From contig NC_089855.1 in the NCBI RefSeq assembly GCF_036373705.1, forward strand, positions 37,884,219 through 37,948,218: a stretch of DNA of 64,000 bases. The letters run 5' to 3'. Below, piece by piece: positions 23,510-35,801 of this stretch (its first letter is position 1; each line of letters begins with the position of its first letter). Position numbers and translations under genes: made by a program. The notes below the pieces were generated by a model that was given only the letters and a program-made list of their open reading frames with translations, searched no databases and was not told where the DNA came from. Origin of the DNA: Amia ocellicauda (Eukaryota > Chordata > Actinopteri > Amiiformes > Amiidae).

Positions 23510-24480
23510 ATGAATTTACTGAGAGCTCAATGACTTTCAACGTGGCACCATCATAGGATGCCACCTTTCCAACAAGTCAGTTTGTCAAATTTCTGCCCTG
23601 CTAGAGCTGCCCTGGTGAGCTGTAAGTGCTGTTATTGTTAAGAGGAAACATCTAGGAGCAAGAACAGCTCAGCCATGAAGTGGTCGGCCACACAAGCTCA
23701 CAGAATGGGTCTGTTGAGTGCTGAAGTACGTAGCACATAAAAATAGTCTTTTGTTGGTTGCAACAATCACTTCCGAGTGCCAAACTGCCAATGGAAGCAA
23801 CGTCAGCAGAAGAACTGTTTGTCCTGGAGCTTTATGAAATTGGTTTCCATGGCCGAGCAGCCATGATCTCCATCCGCAATGCCAAGCGTCGGCTGGAGTG
23901 GTGTTAAGCTAGCCACCATTTGACCTGGGAGCAGTGGAAATGTGATCTCTAGAGTGATGAATCACGCTTCACCATCTGGCAATCCGACGGAGGAATCTGG
24001 GTTTGGCGGATGCCAGGAGAAGGCTACCTGCACGAATTCATAGACCAACTGTAAAGTTTGGAGGAGGAATAATGGTCTCAGGGCTCGGCCCTTAGTCCCA
24101 CCAAAGGAAATCTTAACGCTAGTGCCTACAATGACATTCTAGATGATTTTGCACTTCCAAATTTGTGGCAACAGTTTGGGGAAAGCCCTTTCCTGTTTCA
24201 TGACTGCATGACAACCCGTGCACAAACCGAGGTTCAAACAGAAATAGTTTGTCAAAGAACTTGTCTGGCCTGCACAGAGCCCTCACCTCAACCCCATCCC
24301 ACCTTTGGGATGAATGGAAAAGCTGACTGTCAGCCAGGCCTGATTGCCCAACATCAGTGCCCAACCTCACTAATGCTCTTGTGGCTGAAATCCCCTCAAC
24401 AATGTTCCAAAATCTAGTGGAAAGCCTTCCTAGAAGAGTGGAGGCTGTTATTACATCAAAGGGGGGACCAACTCCATATT
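23510..24480 (+). pseudogene. Transposase of Tc1 element A, multiply broken
   Basis: Fragments in several frames read [53 protein letters not shown] and FGESPFLF. The first catalytic aspartate block is present. The QHDN block and the PIEHLW block are damaged by deletions and frameshifts near 24205-24310. The element cannot code for its own movement. Confidence 0.75.
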
Positions 24481-24548
24481 AATGCCCATGATTTTGGAAT
24501 GAGATGTTTCACGTGCAGGTGTCCACATACTTCTGGCCATGCAGTGTA

Positions 24549-24989
24549 TGTACTTTGACCCCCTGTCCAGTATTTTTGGAAGATGTCTGGTTATTTTAAT
24601 TACTGTAATCTATTGAATATGTCGTTAAAAATGTTATCAGTGTACAATCTGCCCTCAACCCCCAACCCCATCGTCGTCTAATTGCCAGCACCCCCTCTAG
24701 GTTGACATTTCACAAACCCCCCCCACCAGGGGTCTGGTGTTTTCGTATCTTAAAAGTGGCAAACAAGGTGCAGGGGGCATGACTCCTGCATGTAACTCCC
24801 TGGCAAAAAACTTTTGGACAAACTAGTCAGGACACTTCAGATAACAGATGGCTAAAATTAGGTTAATTTAGGTAGATTAAGAATTTGGTAGGAATAAAAT
24901 AATTTGGAAATACTTAAAACTTTAGAGTTAAAATTGACTTTACTTCTTTTGCAAGTGGTTTATGAGAGATGTGCCCTGAGACTATAGAA
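24549..24989. other. Unassigned sequence after the Tc1 nest
   Basis: A C-rich stretch at 24655-24730 and AT-rich DNA; no gene seen. Confidence 0.3.
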
Positions 24990-25500
24990 TCACTTCTTGA
25001 ACGGAGTGAGAAAGTGAAGGTGTCATATAATTACAATAAAAAATTATGTATTATGTACTAATAGCTGGAGTGAGAACTGATCTTATTTTATAACCCCCAA
25101 TACACAACTCTACCTGAGGAACCCTGTCTTGATGCACAGAGGATAAAGTATTTATTTAACATGCCAGACCTGAGAGGCTCTGACATGGAAGCTCTCCACC
25201 TGAGCGGAGTCTCTCTCTGAACAGCAGAAGTTAACAGCTTTTATACAATGCATGACATGTGGTTCAGTGGGCAGGGTCAGTCACAGGTTTCCAAAAGTGT
25301 TGTCTTGAGGTCAGGTCTCTCGCCCTTGTAATGTTTGTAGTTGTCTTCCTGGGGGGAGGTGTGGAATATGGAAACCAAATGGCATCCTTTGATGTATTTG
25401 CAAAAGGTCTGATCCACGGTCAGCTTTTACAACTGTCAATCAATCATTAACAAAACAGTTCCTGCCAATCTGGGAAAGCAATTAAGTCCACAAACAAACT
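24990..25500 (-). other. LTR-like segment (antisense), tentative
   Basis: On the minus strand the order is a TATAAAAG box (near 25240), then about 85 bp later an AAATAAATACTTTATCC signal near 25150. This is the layout of a solo LTR promoter and polyadenylation site. No terminal inverted dinucleotides or duplication could be fixed. Confidence 0.3.
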
Positions 25501-25774
25501 TTAAAAAAACAGCTCTGGGCCCTCTCTCTCCTGTTTGATCCTTTTATTATTGACAGGAATGTCTATAGGGTATGCCCTGAACAACTGCATTAGTGGCTGT
25601 TGCTAGCTTAATAAATCTACTTTGCTCAGTCAGAATACTATTATAAATATAAAACATAATACAATTTATATAAAACATACTGGCTCTTCAATACCTATGA
25701 AAGTATATATTTTATTAATTTAAGAAAACTGGACTTAATGTCTGAGTGAGCTTAATGAAGGGGGTAAGAGTGGA

Positions 25775-25960
25775 GCAGCTCCATGACCTCAGCTCCGGCT
25801 CCAGAGCGCTCCGATGAGCTCCGCTCCGGCTCCAGCAATGCCAGCTCCAGCTCCACTCCGGCTCCAGAGCACAACTAACAAAAACTGTTCAGCTCTGCTC
25901 TGGATACAGGTCCTGGTGCTGGCTCCATGCTCCAGAGCTGGTGCACGGCCAACCCTACAT
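25775..25960. repeat. GGCTCC/GGAGC-rich low-complexity repeat
   Basis: Repeated words GCTCCGGCTCCAGAGC and CAGCTCCAGCTCCAC are arranged irregularly, related to the patch at 20260-20340. It is non-coding. Confidence 0.5.
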
Positions 25961-26049
25961 GTTCCGCTGAAGTGACAGCTCTTCTCGCTGTATACACGTC
26001 TCTGGTGGGGTCCAGAGACAGTTCTCTGGCAAGTTGAATGTTCTGCTGC

Positions 26050-26620
26050 TATAGCAAGGACAAAGTCTAAAGAACTATTGCAATTGAAAATGTTCGGTTT
26101 CGGTGAATTGTGTTGTCCACCATTTCTGTATCTTTATTGCATTATGCGACCAGGTCTCACAGCCATGACACTGGTAGTATGCATTGATCAAATACTTCTC
26201 TCTGCAGGCAAATGGCTTGATTTCAACAGCATGCTGATTCTTCCAAATGCACTCCATCCCACTCTTACTCTGCTTTTGATTTCTTCCATGATACCTCAGT
26301 CTGCACTGATTTGTAGTCCAAGGTATACTTCAATTTTCTTATATTTAACAAAGCTGTTAAGCATGACTTTTGTTTTACCCAGGTTCAATTTAAGTCCAGT
26401 TTTCTTGCTTGCATGTGAGAATTATTGAAATTGAAACTGCAGGTCTTCAGGTGTTTTTGCAAATATGCAATGCCATTGGCAAATCGTAAGTTGTTTAAAT
26501 GAGATTTGTATAAATGGAGTCTTGAACACTTCTTCAACAGATGCTGTTTAGAGTTTTGGAAAGATTTTGTCCCATTGATATACTCCTTTTCTGACAGTGA
26601 TCTTACAGCCAGCCTTCTTT
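26050..26620 (-). pseudogene. RTE-clade LINE reverse transcriptase fragment
   Basis: On the minus strand, pieces near 26600-26540 read WDKIFPKL and VEEVFKTPF, resembling the RTE segment before the catalytic block. LRFANGIAYL stands where the family has LRFADDI, so both catalytic aspartates are lost. KKTGLKLNLGKTKVML follows near 26400 and SRVRVGWSAFGRISML near 26260. This order is specific to RTE-like elements. The copy is a badly decayed internal fragment with frame changes. Confidence 0.65.
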
Positions 26621-26739
26621 CACACTACAATCCTAAAAAACAGCCCTGAGAAAAATGCATACCTGAGCTATGTTGCATACATCTGTGGATTTGTCGACTT
26701 TTTACATGTTTTAGCATGCAGGTGACTTTTTTTGACATT

Positions 26740-27085
26740 GCTTCAGTCCTCTGTTACTGAATTTCCAGAGAGCGGAATAACTTTAATTGCAGACACAATT
26801 TCCAAATGATTTTTAAAGTCTTGAAACAACGTTTCAGAAGCCGCAAGCATGGCATCCTTGATGACCTCACTGTTGCCCGCGAGCCACGTGTTGGGGATCG
26901 CTGAAGGGGACAAGTGGACCGAAACCATGCCAGGAAAATCCCCCCCAAAAGCATAACGGACCCCCCTCAATGTAGGGGTCAAGCAGTGAGGTGTGTACCA
27001 TTCTCTTGGTGTACGCCAAACATACACTTGCCCACTTGTCGAGAATATGGTGAAGGATGACTCATCTGACCAGATCACTTTTTAA
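26740..27085 (-). mobile_element. Tc1 transposase fragment
   Basis: The frame reads MIWSDESSFTIFSTSGQVYV and WRTPREWYTPHCLTPTLRGV, with the first catalytic aspartate block. A following SAIPNTWLAGNSEVIKDAM lies in the same frame. The later blocks are absent and the fragment ends in an AATTTTTAATTTTTAAT run. Confidence 0.7.
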
Positions 27086-28400
27086 TTTTTAATTTTTAAT
27101 CATGCGCAAACCAACCCGGGACACATGACTCGTAGGGGTGCTGGATTCAGCGTGACACCGGACCAGTTAATGACCAGTTCATTAACAAAAAACATTTCTG
27201 TTCAATTTTACATCGTCGCATTAACTCTCCATCATCATAATATCGCTGTAACACGTCTTTCCTTTCACGGAAGCTGCGCTCAATCGTCTTTCATTGCTGC
27301 CATTTGCCAACTCCTAACTAGTTATTGACCTCGTGAGACCATATTGTTATTGTAGTGTCTCTCTGACAGACCGCTGTTTGCTGCTGATTTCACTCATTTC
27401 TAATCAAAACTCTCCTCACTGCCCGCGTCTCTGCTGGCATTTTAAACATGGCGGCTGAACTCCAGCAAATAACTTTTTGTGGAGACGACTTTACCCCGCC
27501 CTCTGGCACCTGACGTCACTGGTTCTTAGGTTCCAGACCAGCAAGTTTTTGGTGCCAGAAAAAGCATCTCCGTGCGGTACCGAGCCAGTTCTTTTATGGT
27601 GGAAAAGCAAAAAATGGTTCCAAATTAGGCACCAGCTCTGAACTAGCACCGGCTCCTTGTCGGTGGAAAAGCTCTATAAGAGGCCTGGGCAACGTATTGT
27701 GAAGCCTAAGGGCTGCCCCAGCATAGTAAACAATCATGTACAATTTTGCCTAAAGGATTTTGTCATGGGCAGTAGTCTACTGTCTAAATGCTTTAAAGAG
27801 AACCTGATTACTTTAACTTTCCAAAGGTGAAATCAACATTAACCACTTGATTTCCTCCTTAGTATTAAAAACCTATAGTTTCAAAATTAAAATATGAAGG
27901 AAATTAAATCCTTTTCTAGAATAAATAACAAAATAAGAAATTGCTGTCAATATTATATGCCCCACCATGAAGCTTTACATTTGAATACATTACATTCTCC
28001 TAGTTATTTTCCCTGTCTCTATATTTAAAATGAATCATTTGATAAATAGCTGATATCATTGCAATATGAATAAGCTTTACGTGCCGAGAAATTCTTAGGG
28101 TCACATATTTGTTCAAATTAAATTGAATACTTCTATGCATCTGTAGATCCCATAATGAAACAATCAAAACCTGTTTTCATAGCCTTGAAGGCAAATTGCA
28201 CCATTTCTATGTAAGTGAGAGCTATCTTACCTTGTAAGAAGTATAGAAGATGTGCAACACAAGAGCTGAATCTTATTTTTTGCATGTCTTCTTTGGTTTA
28301 TCTCCTGCAGTATTTCATAGTTCATTCTCGGATTCACTGTTCAGAATGGAATGTGCAATGAAAGTCAACAAATACTGCAGGTTCACTGGGAGGGACTTAC
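27086..28400. other. Intergenic sequence upstream of the receptor gene
   Basis: A dispersed-repeat-like part (27490-27680) contains GGCACCAGCTCTGAACTAGC and GTGGAAAAGC words. The rest is AT-rich. No exon is seen before 28479. Confidence 0.4.
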
Positions 28401-28403
28401 AGG

Positions 28404-28415
28404 GAAAGTGAAACT
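28404..28415 (+). promoter_or_regulatory. ISRE upstream of the IFNAR2-like gene
   Basis: GAAAGTGAAACT matches the interferon-stimulated response element consensus GAAANNGAAACT exactly. It ends 63 bp before the proposed ATG. Such sites bind ISGF3 and IRF factors. The site predicts that type I interferon induces its own receptor gene; expression is not shown here. Confidence 0.7.
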
Positions 28416-28423
28416 TAACATCC

Positions 28424-28431
28424 TTTAAAAG
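28424..28431 (+). promoter_or_regulatory. TATA-like box
   Basis: TTTAAAAG lies 9 bp after the ISRE and 48 bp before the ATG, leaving room for a short leader. It is a weak match on its own; its position supports a compact promoter. Confidence 0.4.
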
Positions 28432-28478
28432 CAATGAGAGGCAGCAAGCTGTATCATTTGTATCATTTGACTCACTAG

Positions 28479-30786
28479 ATGCTCCTGTTAAAACTTCTGT
28501 GCCTGGCTGCTCTTGGTAAGTTGTATATTTTAATGTGCTATAGTATATTCTTCTGAACACTTTCCAACACATTTCTGAGCCATACATATGTATGGTTCAG
28601 AAATCTGTTGGAAATTATTCAGAAATTAGTATTTATGTGTGTGTGGTCCTATAACAGGCATCTGCAACCAAGGTTTACTACTGTTATCTGTTGCAAACAA
28701 ATAAGTAATTTCAAAAATTAAGAAATTATCTTAAAGATTAATTGCAGATGTAATATGCAGTCTGGACTAGACAAGCGTTTTAATTGACTGTCCCTATTTA
28801 AATTTTTGGGGGGATACATTATTAAAATATATTATTAAAAATATTTATAAATAATCATTTGTTTTGTGCGTTTATATGGTTAATAACCTGTAGGTTCTTT
28901 GTGTATTTTTGTCTCAGTGTACTCTTTTCTGTACTGCAGGCCAATGTGAGCTCCCATCTCCTACTAATGTCACCATTATCTCCCTCAACCTGGAGCATGT
29001 ACTCAAATGGGATCCAGGTCCTGGTTCACCAACTGGAACACAATACAGAGTTGAATATTTACATTTCCAGTATGTATCTGCCTGACAGATGACAGTGATT
29101 ACCAAGCGTGGCCCTGGAGAGCCCAGCCACACAGGACCAATCAGCCTCTCCCCATCCAAGTTTATAGACTTGGAAGAAATGCACAACTTTGTTATGTGCT
29201 TACTTAGTTTGTGAGATTAAATTAGGAAGAAGACTATGTAGCCTGTTGACATTTTCATTCCAACGTCTTGTGACATAGTAGGTCCTTTAAACACAAGGTC
29301 CTCCCACTACTCATATGTGCAGGTTTCCAGTAACATTAGAAAAAAGGTCTATTACAGATGCAAGGTGATTCCAATTGCTTGGAAACAGGAAGTCATTTTG
29401 GTTTCAACCCATCCAGTGCCCTGTGTGGGCCTAAATGACTGCTGCCTACCGAAACTACTCAAGGTCCTGGAGACTGCAATTTCCAGTTTGGGATACATAC
29501 CCAAAGAATTTGTTCTTGTAAATGCAGGTACAAATCACAAAAATTACAAGTACAACTCGCATATTTGTGAGTTACCACTCACGTATTTGTGAGTTGGATA
29601 GAGCGTAAAATCACTGTAAAAAATACATCACAAAGGTTACAGGCCAAGATTGTCGATTGTGGAACAATCAGTGAGGATTTAAAAGAGCATGCATTCAGCA
29701 ACAGAATGCCGGTGTTGTGACGTGAATACTCATGTGACATGCTGAAGCTAATGCTGTTTTTGTGTGCTTTTTAATATATCAATGCCAATCTCAATTCTAA
29801 TGCCAATTCTAAATGCTAACATTTTGTTGAAACTTTAAGGTAAAAATGAAAATGATGGAATATATAAAACAAAATTATTTTAAATTGAAAGTATAAACTT
29901 ACATCATGTCGACTGCAAAATACCTTTATTGTATTTTACAATTAACATTTAATAGTCGTGTAATAATCTTTATGCATCCTTTTAAAAAACATTTTGTTTG
30001 TGCAGGCTAGTTTGTTATTTAATTATTCCATTATTTTTGTTTCTTAAAGTTTCTACAAAATGTCTGCAAGATTTCCACTTGCCGTTACATCTAGTTACCT
30101 TTCTATTTTGAGCAACATATTTTAACAAAAAATACATGTATATGACTCCCTCATGATCTCAGTTACATTGACAAAAAGAATCTCTGATATTTTCCATTAT
30201 TATTTCTCTATGGGAGAATTAAAATTGCAGCTCCATAATTAAAAGTGCCCATTTGTGTTTCTTAAATCTGTCCTGTGTAGCCATGTGTGTTAGCATATCA
30301 GTATGAAATATACAGTCACAGCAGTCATGTTACTAACTTGTTGTAACTAACATGGTAGAATTTATTCTTAATGACAGTTAATGTTTTTTGTTTTTTTTAT
30401 ATATAGAATTATGAATACACCTACAACACTCTGTGATCCATAACTATCTTACTCAAACTGTTTTTCACAAATTCTGTGACAGCAATATAATTAAAATGTC
30501 CGCTATTGTATATTTTAAAGGTTTTCAGAGTTATAAATAAGTCTAAACAAGGGAAAGTTAAAAAACGGGACATGTAAACGATTTTGAGAAAATTGTCTGG
30601 ACACCAGGAAGTTTAATTAAAATCAGGGACTGTCCCGAAACCAGGATGCATGGTCCCCCTACCACTGAGGAAGTCAAATGAGCTATTAACTTGTCAAAAG
30701 AGCACTGCACATGTGTTGTTTTTACAATAAGCATATAGCATTAGTATTTTGACAAGATTGGAATTTACTTTGTATTTGTAGCTTTA

Positions 30787-30823
<37 letters not shown>

Positions 30824-32466
30824 TTAAATAGTGGATCCACAATAGAGCAGAATCTCAAAGTCATTTACAATGTCTTGTAGTTTTTGTTCCAGCCAAGCTC
30901 TTAGCTAAGTTTGTCTATTTATTCCCAGCAAAAACTGGTCTCCTGTGAAGATGTGCCTGAAGATCACCAGCCCTGGAGAATGTGACCTGACAGAGGAGTT
31001 CAGGGATATTTTCAAGTCATATGTCGCCAGAGTTCAAGCTTTCACAGAGTTAGAACAGTCCACCTGGTCGAAGTCAAGCTTTTTCCAGCCTATTTCAAAC
31101 AGTAAGACAAGATGCTGTTGTTCTGGTTGTCAAGTGTGTTATGAAATGGCTCCTTCATTTTCAGTAGAGCACAGGTTAAACAAATTACCTTATAAAGACT
31201 CAGGTTTCTGACAATCTTTAACTTCAGCATCATTACCAGCAATACAGAAACAATTACAGTAAGGAAAAAAAAATCGGCATTAATGTGGGAATAAGATCAG
31301 TAAACTTCAGGACGTGCATTAAAGTTAGAAAGGCATATTGTCCCCTAGTGGGGGAGCTAAAGTTGTACAGGTCCAGTTTGAAAACAGGTTTGTCTTGCAC
31401 AGACACTAGAAGATGATCAGGGACTGGGTAGTTTTGACCTCGGTGGGTAGGTCATTCCATCCATTTGGGGCACAGATATGGCACAGATATGGCACAGATC
31501 TCTCATCTCTTCAGACTGATCAAGGTAATGGCAAATAAGAATCAGCATCTCAATATGAGCTGAGATATGAGCCAGTCAGTGGTGAAAGGGGAGCATCGGA
31601 TTAATTTGGAAAATGGAGCCAGAGACAAGAGTCAGCAAAGGTTTCCTGTACATGCTGTGCCACAACGGAGGTAACAGGTGCCAGGTACCTGAAACCTGGA
31701 AGTGTTTTATCAGAGAAAGATGCATTACACTTCTATACATAAAACAGCTCATGGAAATTATGATGATGTCATCCATCTCTGAGCTTGGTAGAGTGTACAA
31801 GCTACAAGCCCTCTGCATCAGGGTCTGCTCATTTGGCATAGTGGGTTTGACACTCTGCTAACAGATCAGAAACTTGGCGTTATCCCAGAGACATTAGTTA
31901 AAATCTGAGTGGGGCTCCACTGCCATACTATACATGCATTGCCTTAGCTGTGTTGTTTTTAATATGAAAAGAAAGTAGCCTAATAGTTTAAGAAGATGCG
32001 TTTTCTTCATCTTTCCTATGTTAGAACAAGGGTTATATTAAATATCAATTGACAATTCAAAATGGGTGGATATTAAATGAAAATAACAAAAAATAAATAA
32101 AGTAAATCACTCCAAATGTATTATGTGTTGTCAATAGAATGAGCAGTCATCTGGCAGTTTAAAATACAGCCACAGTTGACAATGAAAATAAATTGACCCT
32201 CTGTCACAGCTGAATATTTCTGAAACACTGAAGAAACAAATAGTTGTAGCCAGTTACAATTAATCCAATTTCACACTGCTTAATGATTCAGCTTAAGACA
32301 ATTTATCAGAAATGGGACTAGCATCTGATCAAGAGAGGAAATAACAGAGAACTGTGAAGCTTCAAGGCTCATTAACTAAGATTCCTTCAAAAATATAGAC
32401 AAATGTGTTAATACTACCTCAAAATTAAAGGTCTGATCTATTATCACATGTGTATAATGCACAGTA

Positions 32467-32521
<55 letters not shown>

Positions 32522-35500
32522 TTTATTTCTTGGCAGACACCCTTATCCAGGGCGACTTACAACATAAGTGCAAAATACAGAAATAATTGTAATTATCATT
32601 ATTCAAAGGAACACAATGTGAAATACATTTAGTTTATGAATATATCAAATATCAAGTCAAGGCAGGTTATACACAATTTATTGTAATTTACATCAGTTCA
32701 GGATACATAAAGGAATGCTCTGTGCAGAGCCGATCAAATCCCTAGTGGGGAGCTCTGACCCACAATACTGTATGGGAGTACTATGTGAAAAAAACACTTC
32801 TACTATACTATTATAATTGTAAAAATATAAGGGACCTCGTCATACAAAAATTCAAACAAGATACCTAGCCATATATTCAAAGCTGATAATCTGGATTCCT
32901 TTAAGAAACACTAGTATTAATTAGATTAAGGACTTCTTAATTTTTGGCTGGGTTTAAATCAAAACTTTGACCCATCCGCTAATAGAAAACTACAGAACTG
33001 TACTCAGTTGCGGCTTCATTTATAGTTAGATGCCACTTTCTTCTAATCATAAATGTAACCGCTATGATGTACAGGTTTGTAGTTTTCTATTAGCGGGTGG
33101 GTCAAAGTTTTGATTTTATCAGGCACTTTGTCTCATAAATGGCATTATGCATAGCATCTGTTGTTGATGACCAATACATTAAACCATGTTTGTTGTATCT
33201 AAGAAAATGTAAAAAATGCAAAGCTGTTATTATAACTGCTTTAAGATTGGATTAATCTGATAGAGACAGCAATGGTTTGCTGTTTAAAATGTGTTTCACT
33301 TTTGGGTTTATGTTTATTGTACTTCAGTGATGATTGCAACATCTGCAATATTTTTGAATAGTTCTGAATCAAATTATTTATAAATAGACTTACAAAGAAA
33401 TAGGATTCCAAATTATACCAATTACTTTTTATCCTGTAATGAACATAACATATAGAACATAACTGAATGCAAACTGACATCATGTATTGGTGTCAAAGTT
33501 TATAAACTGATCAGGGTTAAAAATACAAACATATTACCTAAACTTTAATCAACATGGAGTCGTGTATAATGCCATGGTAATACATGATGATATGTTGTTT
33601 AGGAGTGCCACTATTTTCTCTTTAACCTTCAAGATTAATGTCTGTTTTTCTGCCTTCAAGCAGGGCCTTTGACAACTGTTCATGTTCAATTAACTGAATG
33701 TTTAAATCACTGTTACATTCCAGCAATCCTGGGTCCTCCTGAAGTAACTGTGTCTGGCTGTGGCGATTGCCTTCATCTACAGGTGAAGCCCCCAAAGGGA
33801 AAGAGAATGGACCACTTCTTAGCCTACTACGAGTCTGAATACATTTGCGAAGTCCTGAGTGCCACAGATGGAAGAAAGGCAAGACAGTTACCTAGCTATT
33901 GGAAAGTACACTGCACAATAATTTCCATTTTGTGGTCATATGTACCATTTATGTATATATTGGGCATTGATGTTTTAGAAAAAAAATACTTTTTCTTGCA
34001 GTTGAACACACTTGTGGTTTACTGTCTCCACCATACCACTTCCCTTTTAAAGTAAACAGGTGTCCAATTAAAGGAAATTATATTTCTGACACACATTGTT
34101 TTGATACCTAACCAAACAAGTCACAAACCAGATCTGGGTAAATACAAAGATCTGTTATCAGTACAGTACCACACATTTTTTTAAGACATTGCTGCTGATT
34201 AGATTCAGATTCAGGTGCATTACAGTAGCAATATTAGAAAAATAAAAAAATACTGTTTTTATTATTTGGTTTTAGAATACGTTTTTCTTTATTTATAAAA
34301 AAAATATTTGTAAACCATTACTGGACTACACAATAATATATTAAATATTTTGTAGAAATATTATTATTTTGTTAACATTACTAAATATTTATGAGATTAA
34401 TCCCTTAATTATGAAATTGTCACTTTATAATAAAATGTAAATATGAGTTGAAATATCATAACATTGACTAAGTTATTCAGAATTAAAACGGTACACTTCA
34501 CAATGTGAAATTGACGATAACTATTTACATAGACATTCACATTTGATTGTTGTATATTTTAAGATTTCACAGTATTCCATTGTATTCTTTACAGGAACTG
34601 TAACACAAATCCAAAGTCAGTGAAGCAATATGTAAGAAATTAGTTTATAATGTTTTTGTTTAGTTTTTTAACACCTTCACACTGGTTTTTTTTTTTACAT
34701 CTGGATTTGTATTTATTTTTTTAATTTCTCTACATATAATGTTCTCCAAGAAAATACATATTCTGTTGACTTTTTGTTTCAGATATTCAGTATGTTTTGA
34801 CAATATACATCAGCTTAACATCTTTATTTCTTATGTTCAGACATTAAATATTGCTTTACAAATGCTCACACAGAAATGTAAAGGGGAAAATGTTTTATAC
34901 TTAAATGTACTAATTTAACTATTTTCTCTCTTTTTATGCAGTTCACCCTGAGAATTTCAGGACAAAGAGTTATTGAATATTTGAAACCTGCCACAGAGTA
35001 CTGTGTCACTGTGAAAATGTACATAGGAATCAATCAGCATGCTATTCTTTCTAATCCACACTGTGTTTTCACCAGCTTACCTCATCTAAACAAAGGTACA
35101 CAGTACACAATTCTGTTGGGAAATGTACTTTTGGGCTTTTAAAAGTAATTAATCAATAACGGAAGAAAGTATTCAAACAAGAGAGGACATTATTGCTCAT
35201 TTGGTTTCAAGTAGTTAATCAACTTGAGAATTCCATTCAGACATTTTGTGCAGAGAGCACAATTCCATGGTTGGGTATCTTGTTCCATACTCTTGCAACT
35301 CTTTGAGTAAATATGTAAACTTTTTTTTCATAAGTATATTCAACAAAATGCATATAGTGTACAACATTCTAATATTATTTTCCTTTGATAAAGGGTCAAA
35401 TGTACAGAAGCGTATTGCTGCCACCTGAAAAAAACAAAATACGAGTTTTTTGTTTTTTTGTTTTTTTTGCGTATTTTGGGGGCATGTTGCTGCCAGAGAA

Positions 35501-35762
35501 TGTTTTGTTTGTTTGTTTTTTTAGGTAGTGTTTTGTTGCCACGAAAAAATTAATAAATCAATTGTAGTTCAAGACCATTTGTAGTTCTTATGGATAACCT
35601 CACGATTCGACAGAACTGGATAGGAACTGAAACTATATTGCACTTGCGAATCATTCTAAATATGCATCTCTTTAGTTAAAAGCCTGATATATTTAATTGT
35701 GTTGAAATGGTCTTGCACTACACATTTATTTTTTGTGGCAACAACATGCCTAAAAAATAATA

Positions 35763-35801
<39 letters not shown>

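Larger units (their letters stand above)
20375..24548 (+). mobile_element. Tc1 element A, outer layer of a transposon nest
   Basis: The ends are TACACTACATGGCCAACAGT (from 20375) and, on the minus strand, TACACTGCATGGCCAGAAGT (ending 24548), flanked by TA. After only about 50 bp the element is interrupted at about 20430 and resumes near 23490 with its transposase. Its own sequence is about 1.1 kb; the rest is inserted DNA. Confidence 0.85.

Noticed and set aside
28859-29092. Open frame with a hydrophobic start overlapping exon 2 of the receptor
   Set aside because: It is in a different frame from the domain 1 sequence. The separate exon at 28479 gives a proper signal peptide with the right phase.
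31613-31861. An 82-codon frame in intron 3
   Set aside because: No recognisable domain, and it lies inside a well-supported intron.
33669-34055. A 128-codon frame taken as a single exon
   Set aside because: Only 33724-33878 aligns with the receptor family. The rest reads through the acceptor and the intron.
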